Shown here: piece after piece, positions 15,310 through 24,703 of the stretch
How the letters are laid out: every line of letters begins with the position of its first letter
Numbering within the stretch: the first letter of the stretch is position 1
DNA from: an uncultured Bacteroidales bacterium
GTDB lineage: Bacteria > Bacteroidota > Bacteroidia > Bacteroidales > UBA4417
Direction: 5' to 3'
DNA: 36,590 bases
NCBI GenBank assembly: GCA_903879715.1
Contig: CAIRMR010000207.1
Span: 1 to 36,590, forward strand
The notes under the pieces: model-generated
The model's database searches: none
Told to the model about the DNA's origin: nothing
What the model saw: only the letters and a program-made list of their open reading frames with translations
Program-made: the position numbers and the translations under genes

Positions 15310-16633
15310 TGCGCAAGGGATAAAAACCTACCGGTTGAAAAAGGATATAGATGTAGGGGAAAAATCATTCAAGGCTTCATTGGCGTATATAATGCCACTT
15401 GATCAACAGCAATACAGACTAATGAAATCCATTTTCGGATTGCACCTTCAATCGAAAGACAGCACATTCTATGATATCTCGGCCTGTAATCTGCCACAAG
15501 CCTATAATCTGCCTTATGTAGCCATTAATTCCTATACTGAAATTATAGGAGATGCATATTCCCCTTCACAGTCACCATTAGGAAAAATCATCGGAAACAG
15601 AACAGCATATGCTTACATTTTTAAATGGCAGGACCAAATGGCGCCAAGGGCCCTGTCGCGCTTGTTACAGCAGAATATTATCGTAAAAGTGGCAACTAAA
15701 TCATTTGAGACTCTGGATGGACTTAAATTTGAGCGAGGTTCAATTCTAATTCCGCTGGGAACAATTAATACGGATACATCCAAAATTGAAACTATAATTA
15801 CGGAAATCAATAAAGCTGACGGCATTGATATATACTGCCTGAGTTCCGGTGATAACAAGGCTACAGATCTTGGTAGCCCTTATTTTTCTGTAATTGAAAA
15901 ACCAAGGATAGCTGTGCTGACCGAGGGCTGGGTAGATGGTATCATATCTGGTGAGATCTGGCATTTGCTCGACACAAGGTACAAAATACCTTTCACATTA
16001 CTTCCGTTAAAAGCATTGAAACAGTTAAACCTAAACAAGTATAGTGTTATTGTTTTTCCTAACGGGAATTACCAGGATTTAGATGAGAAAGTAGTTGGGA
16101 AACTTCAGGATTGGCTGGCTGCCGGCAATACATTGATTACCTTTGAAAATTCGGCAAGTTGGCTAAATAAAAATAAACTCATACAGGTCGAATTAGAAAA
16201 AGAAGAAAATAAAGCTGTTGGCTACTCCTACGAAAATGCCATTCTTTATAACGCCTCCAGGGAAGTGCCGGGAACTGCCTTTGAAACCGTGCTGGATTTG
16301 ACTCATCCAATCAATTACGGCTATGAAACAGAGAAACTTCCGGTTTTAAAAGACAATAATATCATTCAGATGAAAGCTGAAAGTATATCAGCCAACTATC
16401 CTGCCAGGTATGGTAAAGCACCTCTGATTGACGGTTATGCCCCACCCCACTTTGTTGAAGCGCTCAGTGGTACACCAGCTTTGGGGATTTTTGGGGCGAA
16501 AAGCGGGCGTATCATTGTATTTTATAACAATTCCAATTTTAGGGGGTATTGGCTCGGTACGAATCGCCAGTTTATCAACAGCTTGTTCTTCAGCAACAAA
16601 TTTCAATTACCGAAAGAATTTACCAATAACTAA
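15230..16633 (+). pseudogene. M14 zinc carboxypeptidase, C-terminal fragment
   Basis: Continues the protein interrupted at the A8 run, beginning at KKEKQKAYIFGADYDP. It holds the rest of the family's C-terminal region, including a glutamine-amidotransferase-like domain (PRIAVLTEGWVDGIISGEIWHLL ... YSVIVFPNGNY ... LQDWLAAGNTLITF) and a final IIVFYNNSNFRGYWLGTNR block. The same frame is open upstream to 15029 but that part is out of frame with the homology. Together the two fragments would give about 815 residues, the usual size without its signal peptide. Probably nonfunctional. Confidence 0.8.
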
Positions 16634-17025
16634 CAGATCTTCTGGATATTTTAACCTGTGAATGAAACAAATCAGCCCAGGTAATCTATTTGCCAATCTA
16701 CCCCGGCAACAATGAGTGGGTCTAAATAAAGGTTCCATTCTGGATTCGGTCAAGTTGCAACAGGCAAGCTGGGGGCTTTGCGACTTCAAACACAGCATTA
16801 TTTTATATATTTTTGCGCTTTTTTATCTCAATCTATTGGGCTATTTTAGCTCGTATTTTTGAATTATATTAATTTAATATTTGCTATAATACTGATAAAC
16901 AAGCACATATGATCATGGCATAATTATTGACTATATTGTTTCATCTATTCCGAATTCCTTCTGAATAGCACATTTTCCGGCTTCAATTCACTTCTTAGTT
17001 ACACTAATCTTTTAATCCTCAGCGT
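16634..17025. other. Intergenic region with weak promoter candidates
   Basis: No gene. Two TATTTTTG sequences (16808-16815 and 16854-16861) fit the Bacteroidota -7 element TAnnTTTG; neither has a clear -33 TTTG at the usual distance. They could serve the T9SS-protein gene at 17026. Confidence 0.3.
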
Positions 17026-18003
17026 ATGAAAAAAAAATTACTCTTTCTTTCAGTTGTTGTTCTTGGTTTATTTACAGTTAATAAATCTACAGCACAAATA
17101 AGTTTTACAGAAATAGAGGCATCATATTCGCAGACTTTTGATGCTGTTTTTGGTATAGGAGATATTTCTCTTAACGACAATGATGCCTTATTTCCCGGGC
17201 TCTATTCCTTCAGAACCGCAGGTAATACTCAGCCTCAGCTGATCAAAGCCTATGCTATAACAAATAATACCGGTAGACATTATAACTTTGGATTAGATGG
17301 TGATGCCGACCGGGCTCTTGGTACTATTTTCAGTAGTGCATCAGGTATAATCCAATTTGGATTCCGATTTGTAAACAATACCGGTGTTACTATTACCTCA
17401 CTGGAAATTACATACACCGGTGAGCAATGGCGGACAGGAGGAAGTGCAACAACTCAGATTAGCAACATGCTCACGTTTGATTATCTGCAGGCAGCAACTG
17501 TTACTGATCTGATTTCAGGAACGTATATTCCTTTTGATGAATTATCATTTACTTCTCCGACTTTAAACCCACCGGCAACAACTCTGAATGGAAACCTGCC
17601 AGCAAACCAAACTAAAATAACAGCAACCATCAATATTACCATTCCACCCGGGGAAGAAATAATGATCCGCTGGACCGATGTGGATGATACAAGTTATGAT
17701 CATGCTCTTGGTATTGATGATATGACAGTAACACCAAAGGTTGTAAATACAGGAACCAAAGACAATATTAAGGCAGATGTATCTTTTTATCCTAATCCTG
17801 CAAAAAACATACTGAACATAAATAATTCAAAATTTCGGGCCAGTTCAGTTGAAATTTATGACATAACCGGCCATCGGATAATGTCGCAACCGATGAATCC
17901 GAAAACCACAAGCCTGAATGTTGCAAATCTATCAGAAGGACTTTATATAATCAGGTTTAAAAGTCAAAATGAGACCTACACAAGCAAATTCATAAAAAAA
18001 TAG
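17026..18003 (+). CDS. Secreted protein with T9SS type A sorting domain
   Basis: A 325-residue exported protein. A signal peptide (MKKKLLFLSVVVLGLFTV, cleaved after about KSTAQ) is followed by a beta-rich body of about 225 residues with an asparagine/threonine-rich, extracellular-type composition, and a C-terminal T9SS type A sorting domain (VSFYPNPAKNILNI, VEIYDITGHRI, LSEGLYIIRFKS...SKFIKK; about residues 252-325). Such proteins cross the outer membrane by T9SS and are released or anchored to the surface. The body contains GDADRALGTIFSS and DYDHALGIDD-like lines seen in Bacteroidota adhesin-like or lectin-like proteins; no catalytic motif was seen. It is a single-gene unit with a strong terminator after it. 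Confidence 0.83.
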   Translation: MKKKLLFLSVVVLGLFTVNKSTAQISFTEIEASYSQTFDAVFGIGDISLNDNDALFPGLYSFRTAGNTQPQLIKAYAITNNTGRHYNFGLDGDADRALGTIFSSASGIIQFGFRFVNNTGVTITSLEITYTGEQWRTGGSATTQISNMLTFDYLQAATVTDLISGTYIPFDELSFTSPTLNPPATTLNGNLPANQTKITATINITIPPGEEIMIRWTDVDDTSYDHALGIDDMTVTPKVVNTGTKDNIKADVSFYPNPAKNILNINNSKFRASSVEIYDITGHRIMSQPMNPKTTSLNVANLSEGLYIIRFKSQNETYTSKFIKK

Positions 18004-18009
18004 AACGGG

Positions 18010-18064
18010 AATTACGGAAGGAGTTTGAATTAAGTTTCAAATTCCTTCTGTAATTGTATTTTAA
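18010..18064 (+). terminator. Intrinsic terminator
   Basis: A long hairpin just after the T9SS gene: AATTACGGAAGGAGTTTGAA-type left arm (18010-18029) and TTTCAAATTCCTTCTGTAAT right arm (18035-18054), with minor mismatches, followed by a T-rich stretch. Confidence 0.8.
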
Positions 18065-18160
18065 AGAAAAGCAATAATTCGGAATCCTGAGTTAATGCAT
18101 CCATAGTGGAATGTACTCTGCCATCTTCATTTCATTGTGCTGATTTAGCTCATATTCATC

Positions 18161-18200
18161 GACCGGATTTTTGCTGATGCAGATTAATGCTCTACCGGTC
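18161..18200. promoter_or_regulatory. Inverted repeat upstream of the TRAP/capBC operon
   Basis: GACCGG (18161-18166) and CCGGTC (18195-18200) are exact inverted arms 28 nt apart, 84 nt before the first operon gene. It could be an operator or leader hairpin. No good TAnnTTTG or -24/-12 promoter was identified. Confidence 0.25.
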
Positions 18201-18284
18201 GCCCATTACCATTTATCTGCATACTTAAATATTACATTTATGGTTTGGCTTTTTTGACTTACCATCAAATCCTATAAGAAGCGT

Positions 18285-19547
18285 ATGAGTTTTGAACTGA
18301 TTTTACTGATATTGATGCTTGCCACTTTTGCGTTAAGTGTGTTTGTGATGAAAATGCCGGCAGGCGTATCTTTAATTCTGGCGTCGATTATAGGTGCCTT
18401 AATTGCCGGCGAGGGTATTCCTGTCAGGCATCTTGTCGAAGGCGGATTCGGGTTCATTGAGGCAATATTAATTATTGCAACAGCCATGATATTCATGAAA
18501 GTAATGGAAGCCAGCGGAGCACTGGCTCAGATTAGCCTTGGAATCATTAAAACATTTCACAAATCCCCGACACTGTTACTTATTGTAATAGTTTTGTTTG
18601 TTATGTTTCCTGGAATGCTCACAGGCCTGTCATCCACTTGTGTATTAACCACTGGTATGCTGGTAGCTCCGATATTATTAGCTATCGGAATGCCGCGGCT
18701 GGCTGCCGGATCGTTAATTGCCATGGCCGCTGTTTTTGGTGAAGTAGCGCCTCCCATCAGTATTCCTGTAATGATTATTGGTGGAGGAGTGGACATGCCT
18801 TATATAGGCTTTACAATTCCTTTAATGTTAGTATCTTTCCCTCCTGCATTGTTTACAGCAATCTATTACCGGATCAGGTATGTAAAACCTTATAACATTG
18901 ATGACGTTCTGAAAAAACTGGATCATTTAAAACCATCGGAGCAGGGATTAAAAATTTTTATACCACTTATATTTGTAATAGTATACATGATAGGGGAAAT
19001 TACTTTTTCCGGCTTTATACCTCACCTGGGAGTTCCTCTTATTTTCACTATTGGGGCAATTATTGGAATTGCAATCTCTCCGGGTATCAAAATTATTACC
19101 GTGTCGAGAAGTGCTTTGCGAATGGCTCTGCCTGTAATAGTTATCCTTGTGGGAGTTGGAATGTTTCTTCAAATCCTTACACTTACTGGGGTAAGAGGTT
19201 ATTTGGCTGTCTCGGCACTTCAAATGCCCGATGCCATTAAATACCTGGCAGCTGCCCTGATGCCATTTATGGGATCAGCCTATGCTTCAGCCAGTGTAAT
19301 AGGAGTTCCTTTGGTATACGTATTCATAGGAAAGAGTGCCATTATGGTTACAGCTTCACTCGTACTGATGGCTGCTTTAGGCGATTTAATGCCTCCTCCG
19401 AGTTTATTATGTGCTTATGCAGCTCAAACGGTTGAAGAAAAGAATCATTTCAAAATCCTGAAACAAAGTATAATTCCTATTATTTTTTCAATGGTAACCG
19501 GGTTACTTGTTTTGATTTATGCAAAAGAATTAGCCAAACTCTTTTAA
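18285..19547 (+). CDS. TRAP transporter large permease (DctM-like)
   Basis: A 420-residue protein with about 11-12 membrane segments, starting ELILLILMLATFALSVFVM. It follows the DctM/ion-transporter superfamily plan in two halves: FPGMLTGLSST, then a GEVAPPISIPVMIIGGG re-entrant motif in the first half, and GSAYASASVIG, then GDLMPPPSLL in the second. TRAP systems take up small anions (dicarboxylates, acidic amino acids, sugar acids) using a sodium gradient and a periplasmic binding protein. No DctP-type binding protein or standard DctQ subunit is present here; the next gene is a 49-residue membrane protein. First gene of a tight eight-gene operon with gamma-glutamyl genes, so glutamate or a gamma-glutamyl compound is a likely substrate (inference). 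Confidence 0.82.
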   Translation: MSFELILLILMLATFALSVFVMKMPAGVSLILASIIGALIAGEGIPVRHLVEGGFGFIEAILIIATAMIFMKVMEASGALAQISLGIIKTFHKSPTLLLIVIVLFVMFPGMLTGLSSTCVLTTGMLVAPILLAIGMPRLAAGSLIAMAAVFGEVAPPISIPVMIIGGGVDMPYIGFTIPLMLVSFPPALFTAIYYRIRYVKPYNIDDVLKKLDHLKPSEQGLKIFIPLIFVIVYMIGEITFSGFIPHLGVPLIFTIGAIIGIAISPGIKIITVSRSALRMALPVIVILVGVGMFLQILTLTGVRGYLAVSALQMPDAIKYLAAALMPFMGSAYASASVIGVPLVYVFIGKSAIMVTASLVLMAALGDLMPPPSLLCAYAAQTVEEKNHFKILKQSIIPIIFSMVTGLLVLIYAKELAKLF

Positions 19548-19559
19548 TACTAAATTGCT

Positions 19560-19709
19560 ATGGTATTATATGTTATTTACACACTTATTCTGATCTATAT
19601 CACTGCTGTTCTTGCAATAGAATTTTACCATGAAAAGAACTGGAAGATCATAATAGCCATGTCTTTTGTATTGTTGGTTTTTGTACTTCGGATATTGCAA
19701 ATAAAATAA
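19560..19709 (+). CDS. Small two-helix membrane protein, 49 aa
   Basis: A short ORF not usually called automatically. ATG at 19560 lies 12 nt after the permease stop; its TAA lies 2 nt before the ATG of the next gene, so the gap is filled precisely. The product has two hydrophobic helices (VLYVIYTLILIYITAVLAI and IIIAMSFVLLVFVLRIL) separated by EFYHEKNWK. It might replace the small DctQ subunit that a TRAP permease normally needs, but it is far shorter than DctQ (usually about 160 residues with four helices). Confidence 0.7.
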   Translation: MVLYVIYTLILIYITAVLAIEFYHEKNWKIIIAMSFVLLVFVLRILQIK

Positions 19710-19711
19710 AG

Positions 19712-20833
19712 ATGAGAGAGCAGAAATACATATTAAAAATCATCATCATACTAGTGATGTGCGCTGTTGGAACCCTTGCTGCTATCGATTTCAGGGCAAT
19801 GCATCACTTAGCAAAACTTAATCCTGGCAAAGCTTTAACAAAGGTTGGCAAACTCAGCGATTATCATGCCGGGCTTAAAAATTCGAATGGAGATTCGGAT
19901 GTATATTTCTATGACAGCGGCAAAAAGGGTGCCACTGTTTTAATTGTCGGAGGCACACACCCTAACGAATCTGCAGGATTTATGACAGCGGTTGTAATCC
20001 TCGAAAACCTGAAAATTGAAACTGGCAGGGCAATTATAATCCCAATGGTAAATCAAAGTGGCTTTACCTGTACCGATCCCATGGAAGCTTTGCCCATGTA
20101 CTTCGAAATCAGTACCGACAAGGGCGTGAGGAGATTTCCTTCAGGTTCCCGTGCTTCCAATCCGCTTGATCAATGGCCTGATCCGTTGGTGTATACGCAA
20201 TTTCCTTCAGGGCAGCGCTACTCAGGCGGCGAATCGAGAAACCTGAATCGCTGTTACCCGGGAAAAGCAAACGGATCCCATACAGAACAAGTGGCATACT
20301 CTGTTATTCAATTACTTAAAAAGGAAAAAGTTGACATTGCTTTCGATTTGCATGAGGCTGCTCCTGAAATTCCAATCGTAAAAGCAATTGTTTACCATGC
20401 AAAATCGGAAGCCCTGGCAATGGGAGCAATACTGGACCTTGAGATGGATGGGTTATCCTACACGCCGGAACTTTCGCCTCCGAATTTCCATGGATTGAGT
20501 CACCGCGAATGGGGCGACAATACCGACGTTTTACCTTTATTAATGGAAACGTCGAATCCGATCCAGGGAAGGTTAAGAGGCAAAACCAATTCCGACCTCA
20601 TACTAAAAGGGTTTAGTCCAAATTACCAGACCGCAAAAGAAACCGGCGCATTAAAAATTGCCTATGATAAAGAGGGCGAAAGTCTCGAAAGCAGGGTAGG
20701 CCGTCACATTAACGGAATTGTTGCTATACTTAACAATTATAACCTGGAATATCCTGACAAAGCAATCAGCATATCGGGCCTGCCTACATATTTTGATTTG
20801 AAGAAAAATAAAATCGGTAAATATCTAAACTAA
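19712..20833 (+). CDS. Aspartoacylase / succinylglutamate desuccinylase-like zinc amidohydrolase, membrane-anchored
   Basis: A 373-residue protein with an N-terminal signal anchor (YILKIIIILVMCAVGTLAAI) and an M14-type zinc amidohydrolase domain. Visible motifs: GGTHPNESAG (zinc ligands H83 and E86), NLNRCYPG (R180, substrate carboxylate), and FDLHEA (third ligand H214, with E215). The family removes acyl groups from N-acyl glutamate or aspartate, or cleaves related carboxypeptidase substrates. The N-terminal anchor puts it on the periplasmic side, unusual for the cytoplasmic AstE-type enzymes, and fits work on imported or secreted polymers. Third gene of the operon. Exact substrate unknown; an exo-acting gamma-glutamyl hydrolase is possible. 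Confidence 0.8.
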   Translation: MREQKYILKIIIILVMCAVGTLAAIDFRAMHHLAKLNPGKALTKVGKLSDYHAGLKNSNGDSDVYFYDSGKKGATVLIVGGTHPNESAGFMTAVVILENLKIETGRAIIIPMVNQSGFTCTDPMEALPMYFEISTDKGVRRFPSGSRASNPLDQWPDPLVYTQFPSGQRYSGGESRNLNRCYPGKANGSHTEQVAYSVIQLLKKEKVDIAFDLHEAAPEIPIVKAIVYHAKSEALAMGAILDLEMDGLSYTPELSPPNFHGLSHREWGDNTDVLPLLMETSNPIQGRLRGKTNSDLILKGFSPNYQTAKETGALKIAYDKEGESLESRVGRHINGIVAILNNYNLEYPDKAISISGLPTYFDLKKNKIGKYLN

Positions 20834-20839
20834 AAAATC

Positions 20840-21385
20840 ATGATTAATAGAACATGGAGTGCATTTGTAGCAGTAATAATACTATTACCGCTACTTTCGT
20901 TTTCGCAAACCAAATTTGATCAACCCATACTGATAACCTCTGCCGGACAAAGTGCAGATGTTAAATTGGTGCAGCTGTTAGCAAAAAGACAAACAATTGC
21001 AGGGGAAACAAAAATTCTGGCAAAAGAGGCTGATATGGCTGGTGTTAAAACGCTTATCATTGTGCCCGGGTTTAGCTCAAAGGGATTAGGCTCTGCAGGA
21101 ATCAGCCAGGAGGATGAAATGAACAGGGTAAAAGAATTAGTAAAAACCGCCCAGAAAAAAAACATCCCGATTGTCATGGTTCATATAGGCGGTACAGCCC
21201 GCAGAGGCGGACAATCCGACGGATTTTGTAAAATCATTGCCGAAAATTGCAAAGCTATGATAGTTTTGAAACAGGGAAATGAGGATGGTTTTTTTACAGC
21301 TATTGCCAAACGAAAGAATATTCCGATAAAAGAGGTTGAAAAAATCGGTGATGCTGCTGTTCCGTTGAAGGCACTTTTTAAATAA
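20840..21385 (+). CDS. Exported DUF6305-like protein
   Basis: A 181-residue protein with a signal peptide (AFVAVIILLPLLSFSQ) and a compact alpha/beta domain: QPILITSAGQSADVKLVQLLAKR at its start, then GVKTLIIVPGFSSKGLG, KKNIPIVMVHIGGTARRGGQSD, and CKAMIVLKQGNEDGFF. The pattern resembles DUF6305, which I recall as an exported family with no known activity. The ITSAGQS and IGGTARRG segments look like a ligand or phosphate/carboxylate pocket. Because the operon has a TRAP permease but no binding protein, this is one candidate for the periplasmic binding component. Family name from memory; confidence in it is moderate. Confidence 0.7.
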   Translation: MINRTWSAFVAVIILLPLLSFSQTKFDQPILITSAGQSADVKLVQLLAKRQTIAGETKILAKEADMAGVKTLIIVPGFSSKGLGSAGISQEDEMNRVKELVKTAQKKNIPIVMVHIGGTARRGGQSDGFCKIIAENCKAMIVLKQGNEDGFFTAIAKRKNIPIKEVEKIGDAAVPLKALFK

Positions 21386-21425
21386 CGATTTGCTAAATCA
21401 GGCCCGTATATAAATATAGAAGAAT

Positions 21426-23117
21426 ATGAAAACTATAAAATTCAGGTTACTTATAGTATTGCTGGCTGTTCCCTTCCTGCTCATTGCTCAGGACAGCAAG
21501 TTAGTACAGGGGAAGAACGGGATGGTTGCTACAGCACATCCTTTAGCTTCGCAGGCTGCCATCGAAATGCTGCAGAAGGGAGGAAATGCAGTTGATGCTG
21601 CCATAGCTGCTGCATTTGTAATCGGTGTTGTTGAACCTGATGGCTCAGGTATCGGAGGTGGCGGAGGAATGCTTATTTATCTGAAAGAAAAGAAACAATC
21701 CGTTTATATTAATTATTATCCAAGGGCACCTAAAACCATTCCCGATAAATTCAATTCGGCAACTGAAAGGTTTACAGCCAAATCGATATGCACCCCGGGA
21801 ACTGTTGCAGGGCTGATGATGGCACATAAAAATTATGGCACCCTGCCCTTATCAACTATAATGGACCCTGCAATCCGGTGTGCCCGGGATGGATTTCCGA
21901 TTGACAAGACTCTTGGATCATTAATTCTGGATAATACAGAGGCGCTTTCGCTGAATCCTGCAACGGCCTCAGTGTACCTTGATGATGGATACCCAAAAAT
22001 GGAAGGAGATCTGCTAATACAGAAAGACCTGGCGGAAACACTTATTGAGATCAGGAAAAACGGAGCTGACGGATTTTATACGGGATCAGTTGCAAAATCA
22101 ATGGTGGAAGGGATTAACGCAAGTGGGGGTACTTTTACACTGGAAGATTTTAAAAACTATAAGCCCGTTTTAACCATACCCGAAAAAGGAACCTACAGGG
22201 GCTATGATATTCTCAGCGCAGCCAATCCTCAATCCGGACTTTCAATAATTGAAGGTTTAAACATTTTGGAAAATGTGGATCTGAAAAGTTTAGGTCACTA
22301 TACAAAAAATGCCAAAACCCTTCATATTATGGCAGAAACATTCAGGAAGATATATACCGACCGGTTTTATTTCGTAGGTGATACGGCTTTTGTTGATGTT
22401 CCTTTTAATGGGCTTTTGTCAAAAGAATTTGCCTTGGAACGATTTAAGGCTATTAATCAGCTTGAGCCTCAGCCGAAGAAATACCGTGATACCGAAACCG
22501 GCACTCCTCAAAAATATGAATCCAAAGGGGAATCGGATAATAACATCAAGGATGGGGAAAGCAAAGGAGAAACAACACATCTATCAGTAATTGATAAAGA
22601 AGGGAATGCGGTTTCATTAACTCAAACCCTGGGTACCTTTTTTGGTTCAGGCGTAACCGTAAATGGCGTTTTATTTAATTGTGCTGTAACAAACTTTTCC
22701 GGAGCCAATAATCCTAATGCTGTCGAAGGTAACAAGCAGCCACGAAGTTCTATTGCTCCGTCAATTGTTCTGAAAAACAACAAACCATTCCTTGTTATTG
22801 GCACGCCGGGCGGAAACCGGATAATGGCAACTGTTCTTGTGGTTATGGTAAATATTCTTGATTTTGACATGAATGCTGAAGATGCAAATCAGGCGCCCCG
22901 GTTTTATACTCAGAAATTTGAAGACTATTTGCATATTGAATCGGGTGTAGGTCAAAATGTGATTGATCAGTTAAAAAACATGGGGCATTCGGTGCGGGTT
23001 TATGAAGGCGTCGATCTGTTTTTTGGCGGAGTTCAGTTAATTACAATTGATCCGGTTACAGGCATTTATACCGGATCGGCAGATATTCGAAGAGGAGGCG
23101 TGGCAATAGGCTATTAA
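21426..23117 (+). CDS. ggt: Gamma-glutamyltransferase (gamma-glutamyl hydrolase/transpeptidase)
   Basis: A 563-residue protein with a signal peptide (FRLLIVLLAVPFLLIAQ). It has all landmarks of the family: GMVATAHPLAS near the start, GNAVDAAIAAAFV, GSGIGGGGGMLIYL, YYPRAP at 97-102 (the substrate-binding arginine region), and the autoprocessing site GETTHLSVID, where T383 should become the N-terminal nucleophile of the small subunit. Then come PRSSIAPSIV and IGTPGGNRI. The enzyme breaks or transfers gamma-glutamyl bonds in the periplasm. In capsule systems the related CapD releases or anchors poly-gamma-glutamate. Its place directly before capB/capC points to such a role rather than glutathione salvage. 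Confidence 0.93.
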   Translation: MKTIKFRLLIVLLAVPFLLIAQDSKLVQGKNGMVATAHPLASQAAIEMLQKGGNAVDAAIAAAFVIGVVEPDGSGIGGGGGMLIYLKEKKQSVYINYYPRAPKTIPDKFNSATERFTAKSICTPGTVAGLMMAHKNYGTLPLSTIMDPAIRCARDGFPIDKTLGSLILDNTEALSLNPATASVYLDDGYPKMEGDLLIQKDLAETLIEIRKNGADGFYTGSVAKSMVEGINASGGTFTLEDFKNYKPVLTIPEKGTYRGYDILSAANPQSGLSIIEGLNILENVDLKSLGHYTKNAKTLHIMAETFRKIYTDRFYFVGDTAFVDVPFNGLLSKEFALERFKAINQLEPQPKKYRDTETGTPQKYESKGESDNNIKDGESKGETTHLSVIDKEGNAVSLTQTLGTFFGSGVTVNGVLFNCAVTNFSGANNPNAVEGNKQPRSSIAPSIVLKNNKPFLVIGTPGGNRIMATVLVVMVNILDFDMNAEDANQAPRFYTQKFEDYLHIESGVGQNVIDQLKNMGHSVRVYEGVDLFFGGVQLITIDPVTGIYTGSADIRRGGVAIGY

Positions 23118-23132
23118 AATTACATTCTCAAT

Positions 23133-24281
23133 ATGTTGACAACTTTAGTGATTCTGGTTTTAGTTCTTTTCCTGATGATCAGCGAATCGCTGATCATCAG
23201 CAACTGTACCAGGAATATTGCTGTTAAAATTCATGTGAACGGTACCCGTGGGAAATCGACAATTACAAAATACATATTTGCCGGGTTACAGGAGAATGGA
23301 CTGAAAGTTATGGGCAAGGTTACGGGCGAAATACCCACACTCTTACTACCCGACGGGACTATCAAAACTATAAAACGAAGAGGATCAGCACGGGTTCAGG
23401 AACAGTTCAATACAATTCGCCAGGCCTACCGCAGAAAAGCTGATGCGCTGGTTTTAGAGTGTATGTCAATCGATCCTGTCCTGCAAAAACTGGAAAGCTT
23501 CTTTTTTAAGCCTCATATATACATTATCAGTAATATAAGGGATGATCACCGCGAAAAAATGGGTACCACACTGGACGATCAGATTAATGCGATTTGCAGC
23601 GCAATTCCTTCAAATTGTAAAGTAATTGCCTGCCGGAGTGCTTACATGGATATAATAAAAAAAGTTGCTTCAGAATGTAAATCCCAATTTATTGAGACCA
23701 CGATGCTTGATAATGAGGAGAAAGAAAGAATCCCGGATTACATACATGAAATCAATGTTAGGTTTGCTTTAACAGCTTGCATTGAATCCGGAATTCCCAG
23801 GGAAACTGCATTTAAAGGCATATTAAAACAAGTGGATAAGGCCATTTTGCCAATAAGTTCGGTTATTCAAAATAATCATAAGCAGTATTTCCTGAATGCT
23901 TTTTCGGTAAACGACATTTCTTCTGTTCAGGATTATTTAAAACACTGGACAAATGAGTTAAAAATTACCGGTAAAATGTCCGTTGTTTTTAATACGCGTT
24001 CCGATCGACCTTTACGAACCGATTTGTTTATTGAGTGGATAAAATCCAATCAGAAGAACATTGACACTGTTTTTCTTGCGGGAGATCATACAATGAGAGC
24101 AAATCGTTTGCTTTCCAGGTCAGGTAAGAGTATTAAAATCAAAAAAATCCGTAACCATCCCCAAACAAGAATTAAGGATATAATTCTTGAAAATGCCGGA
24201 AATTCCAGCTTAATAGTCGGAATTGGGAATATAAGGGGACTTGGATACCAGATAATAAATGAATTTTCAGAAGCATCATAA
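23133..24281 (+). CDS. capB: Poly-gamma-glutamate synthase subunit CapB/PgsB
   Basis: A 382-residue member of the Mur-ligase-like gamma-glutamate ligase family. One N-terminal membrane segment (LVILVLVLFLMISESLII) is followed by the ATP-binding motif HVNGTRGKST (34-43), KVTGEIPTLLLPDG, a RRGSARVQEQ stretch, ADALVLECMSIDP (93-110 region) and NIRDDHREKMG. These match PgsB/CapB landmarks. The enzyme activates the gamma-carboxylate of glutamate and extends the chain at the inner membrane, together with CapC, whose start overlaps its stop codon by one base (TAATG). Typical size for the family. Confidence 0.92.
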   Translation: MLTTLVILVLVLFLMISESLIISNCTRNIAVKIHVNGTRGKSTITKYIFAGLQENGLKVMGKVTGEIPTLLLPDGTIKTIKRRGSARVQEQFNTIRQAYRRKADALVLECMSIDPVLQKLESFFFKPHIYIISNIRDDHREKMGTTLDDQINAICSAIPSNCKVIACRSAYMDIIKKVASECKSQFIETTMLDNEEKERIPDYIHEINVRFALTACIESGIPRETAFKGILKQVDKAILPISSVIQNNHKQYFLNAFSVNDISSVQDYLKHWTNELKITGKMSVVFNTRSDRPLRTDLFIEWIKSNQKNIDTVFLAGDHTMRANRLLSRSGKSIKIKKIRNHPQTRIKDIILENAGNSSLIVGIGNIRGLGYQIINEFSEAS

Positions 24282-24703
24282 TGACAGAGATATTTTTGAT
24301 CGGTCTGATAGCCGGATTCCTATTTTATGAATTTGCAGGAATTTCACCAGGCGGAGTAGTTGCTCCTGCATATCTGGCTCTTAATATATATCAACCGGGG
24401 AAAATAGGCATGACAATCTTATTATCTGTCATCATCTTTTTTATCATAAAAACTCTTTCAAAGCATCTGATTATTTATGGACGCCGAAAACTACTGCTTG
24501 CATTGCTCTTAAGTTTTACCCTCAAATTACTGATCGAAATTTACCTCCAGCCATTAAATGCAATTAAGTTCGACCTGCAATCAATTGGTTATATCATTCC
24601 CGGATTAATTGCGAACGAAATGACGCGTCAAAAAGTTATACCAACTCTACTGTCACTTGGTATAGTATGCCTGTTAACCTATCAGATAGCCCAGTTTTTA
24701 TGA
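24281..24703 (+). CDS. capC: Poly-gamma-glutamate synthase membrane subunit CapC/PgsC
   Basis: A 140-residue integral membrane protein with four hydrophobic stretches. Family features: GLIAGFLFYEFAGISPGGVVAPAYLAL at the start and IYGRRKLLLALLL in the middle, then GYIIPGLIANEM. CapC forms the membrane core of the gamma-PGA ligase with CapB. It overlaps capB by one base and the next gene by four (ATGA), so the three are translationally coupled. CapA/PgsA, the usual third subunit, is not present. Confidence 0.92.
   Translation: MTEIFLIGLIAGFLFYEFAGISPGGVVAPAYLALNIYQPGKIGMTILLSVIIFFIIKTLSKHLIIYGRRKLLLALLLSFTLKLLIEIYLQPLNAIKFDLQSIGYIIPGLIANEMTRQKVIPTLLSLGIVCLLTYQIAQFL

Noticed and set aside
24667-24699. 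Upstream start for pgsW
   Set aside because: It would lie inside capC; the ATGA overlap at 24700 is the normal coupled start, and the membrane anchor begins after it.
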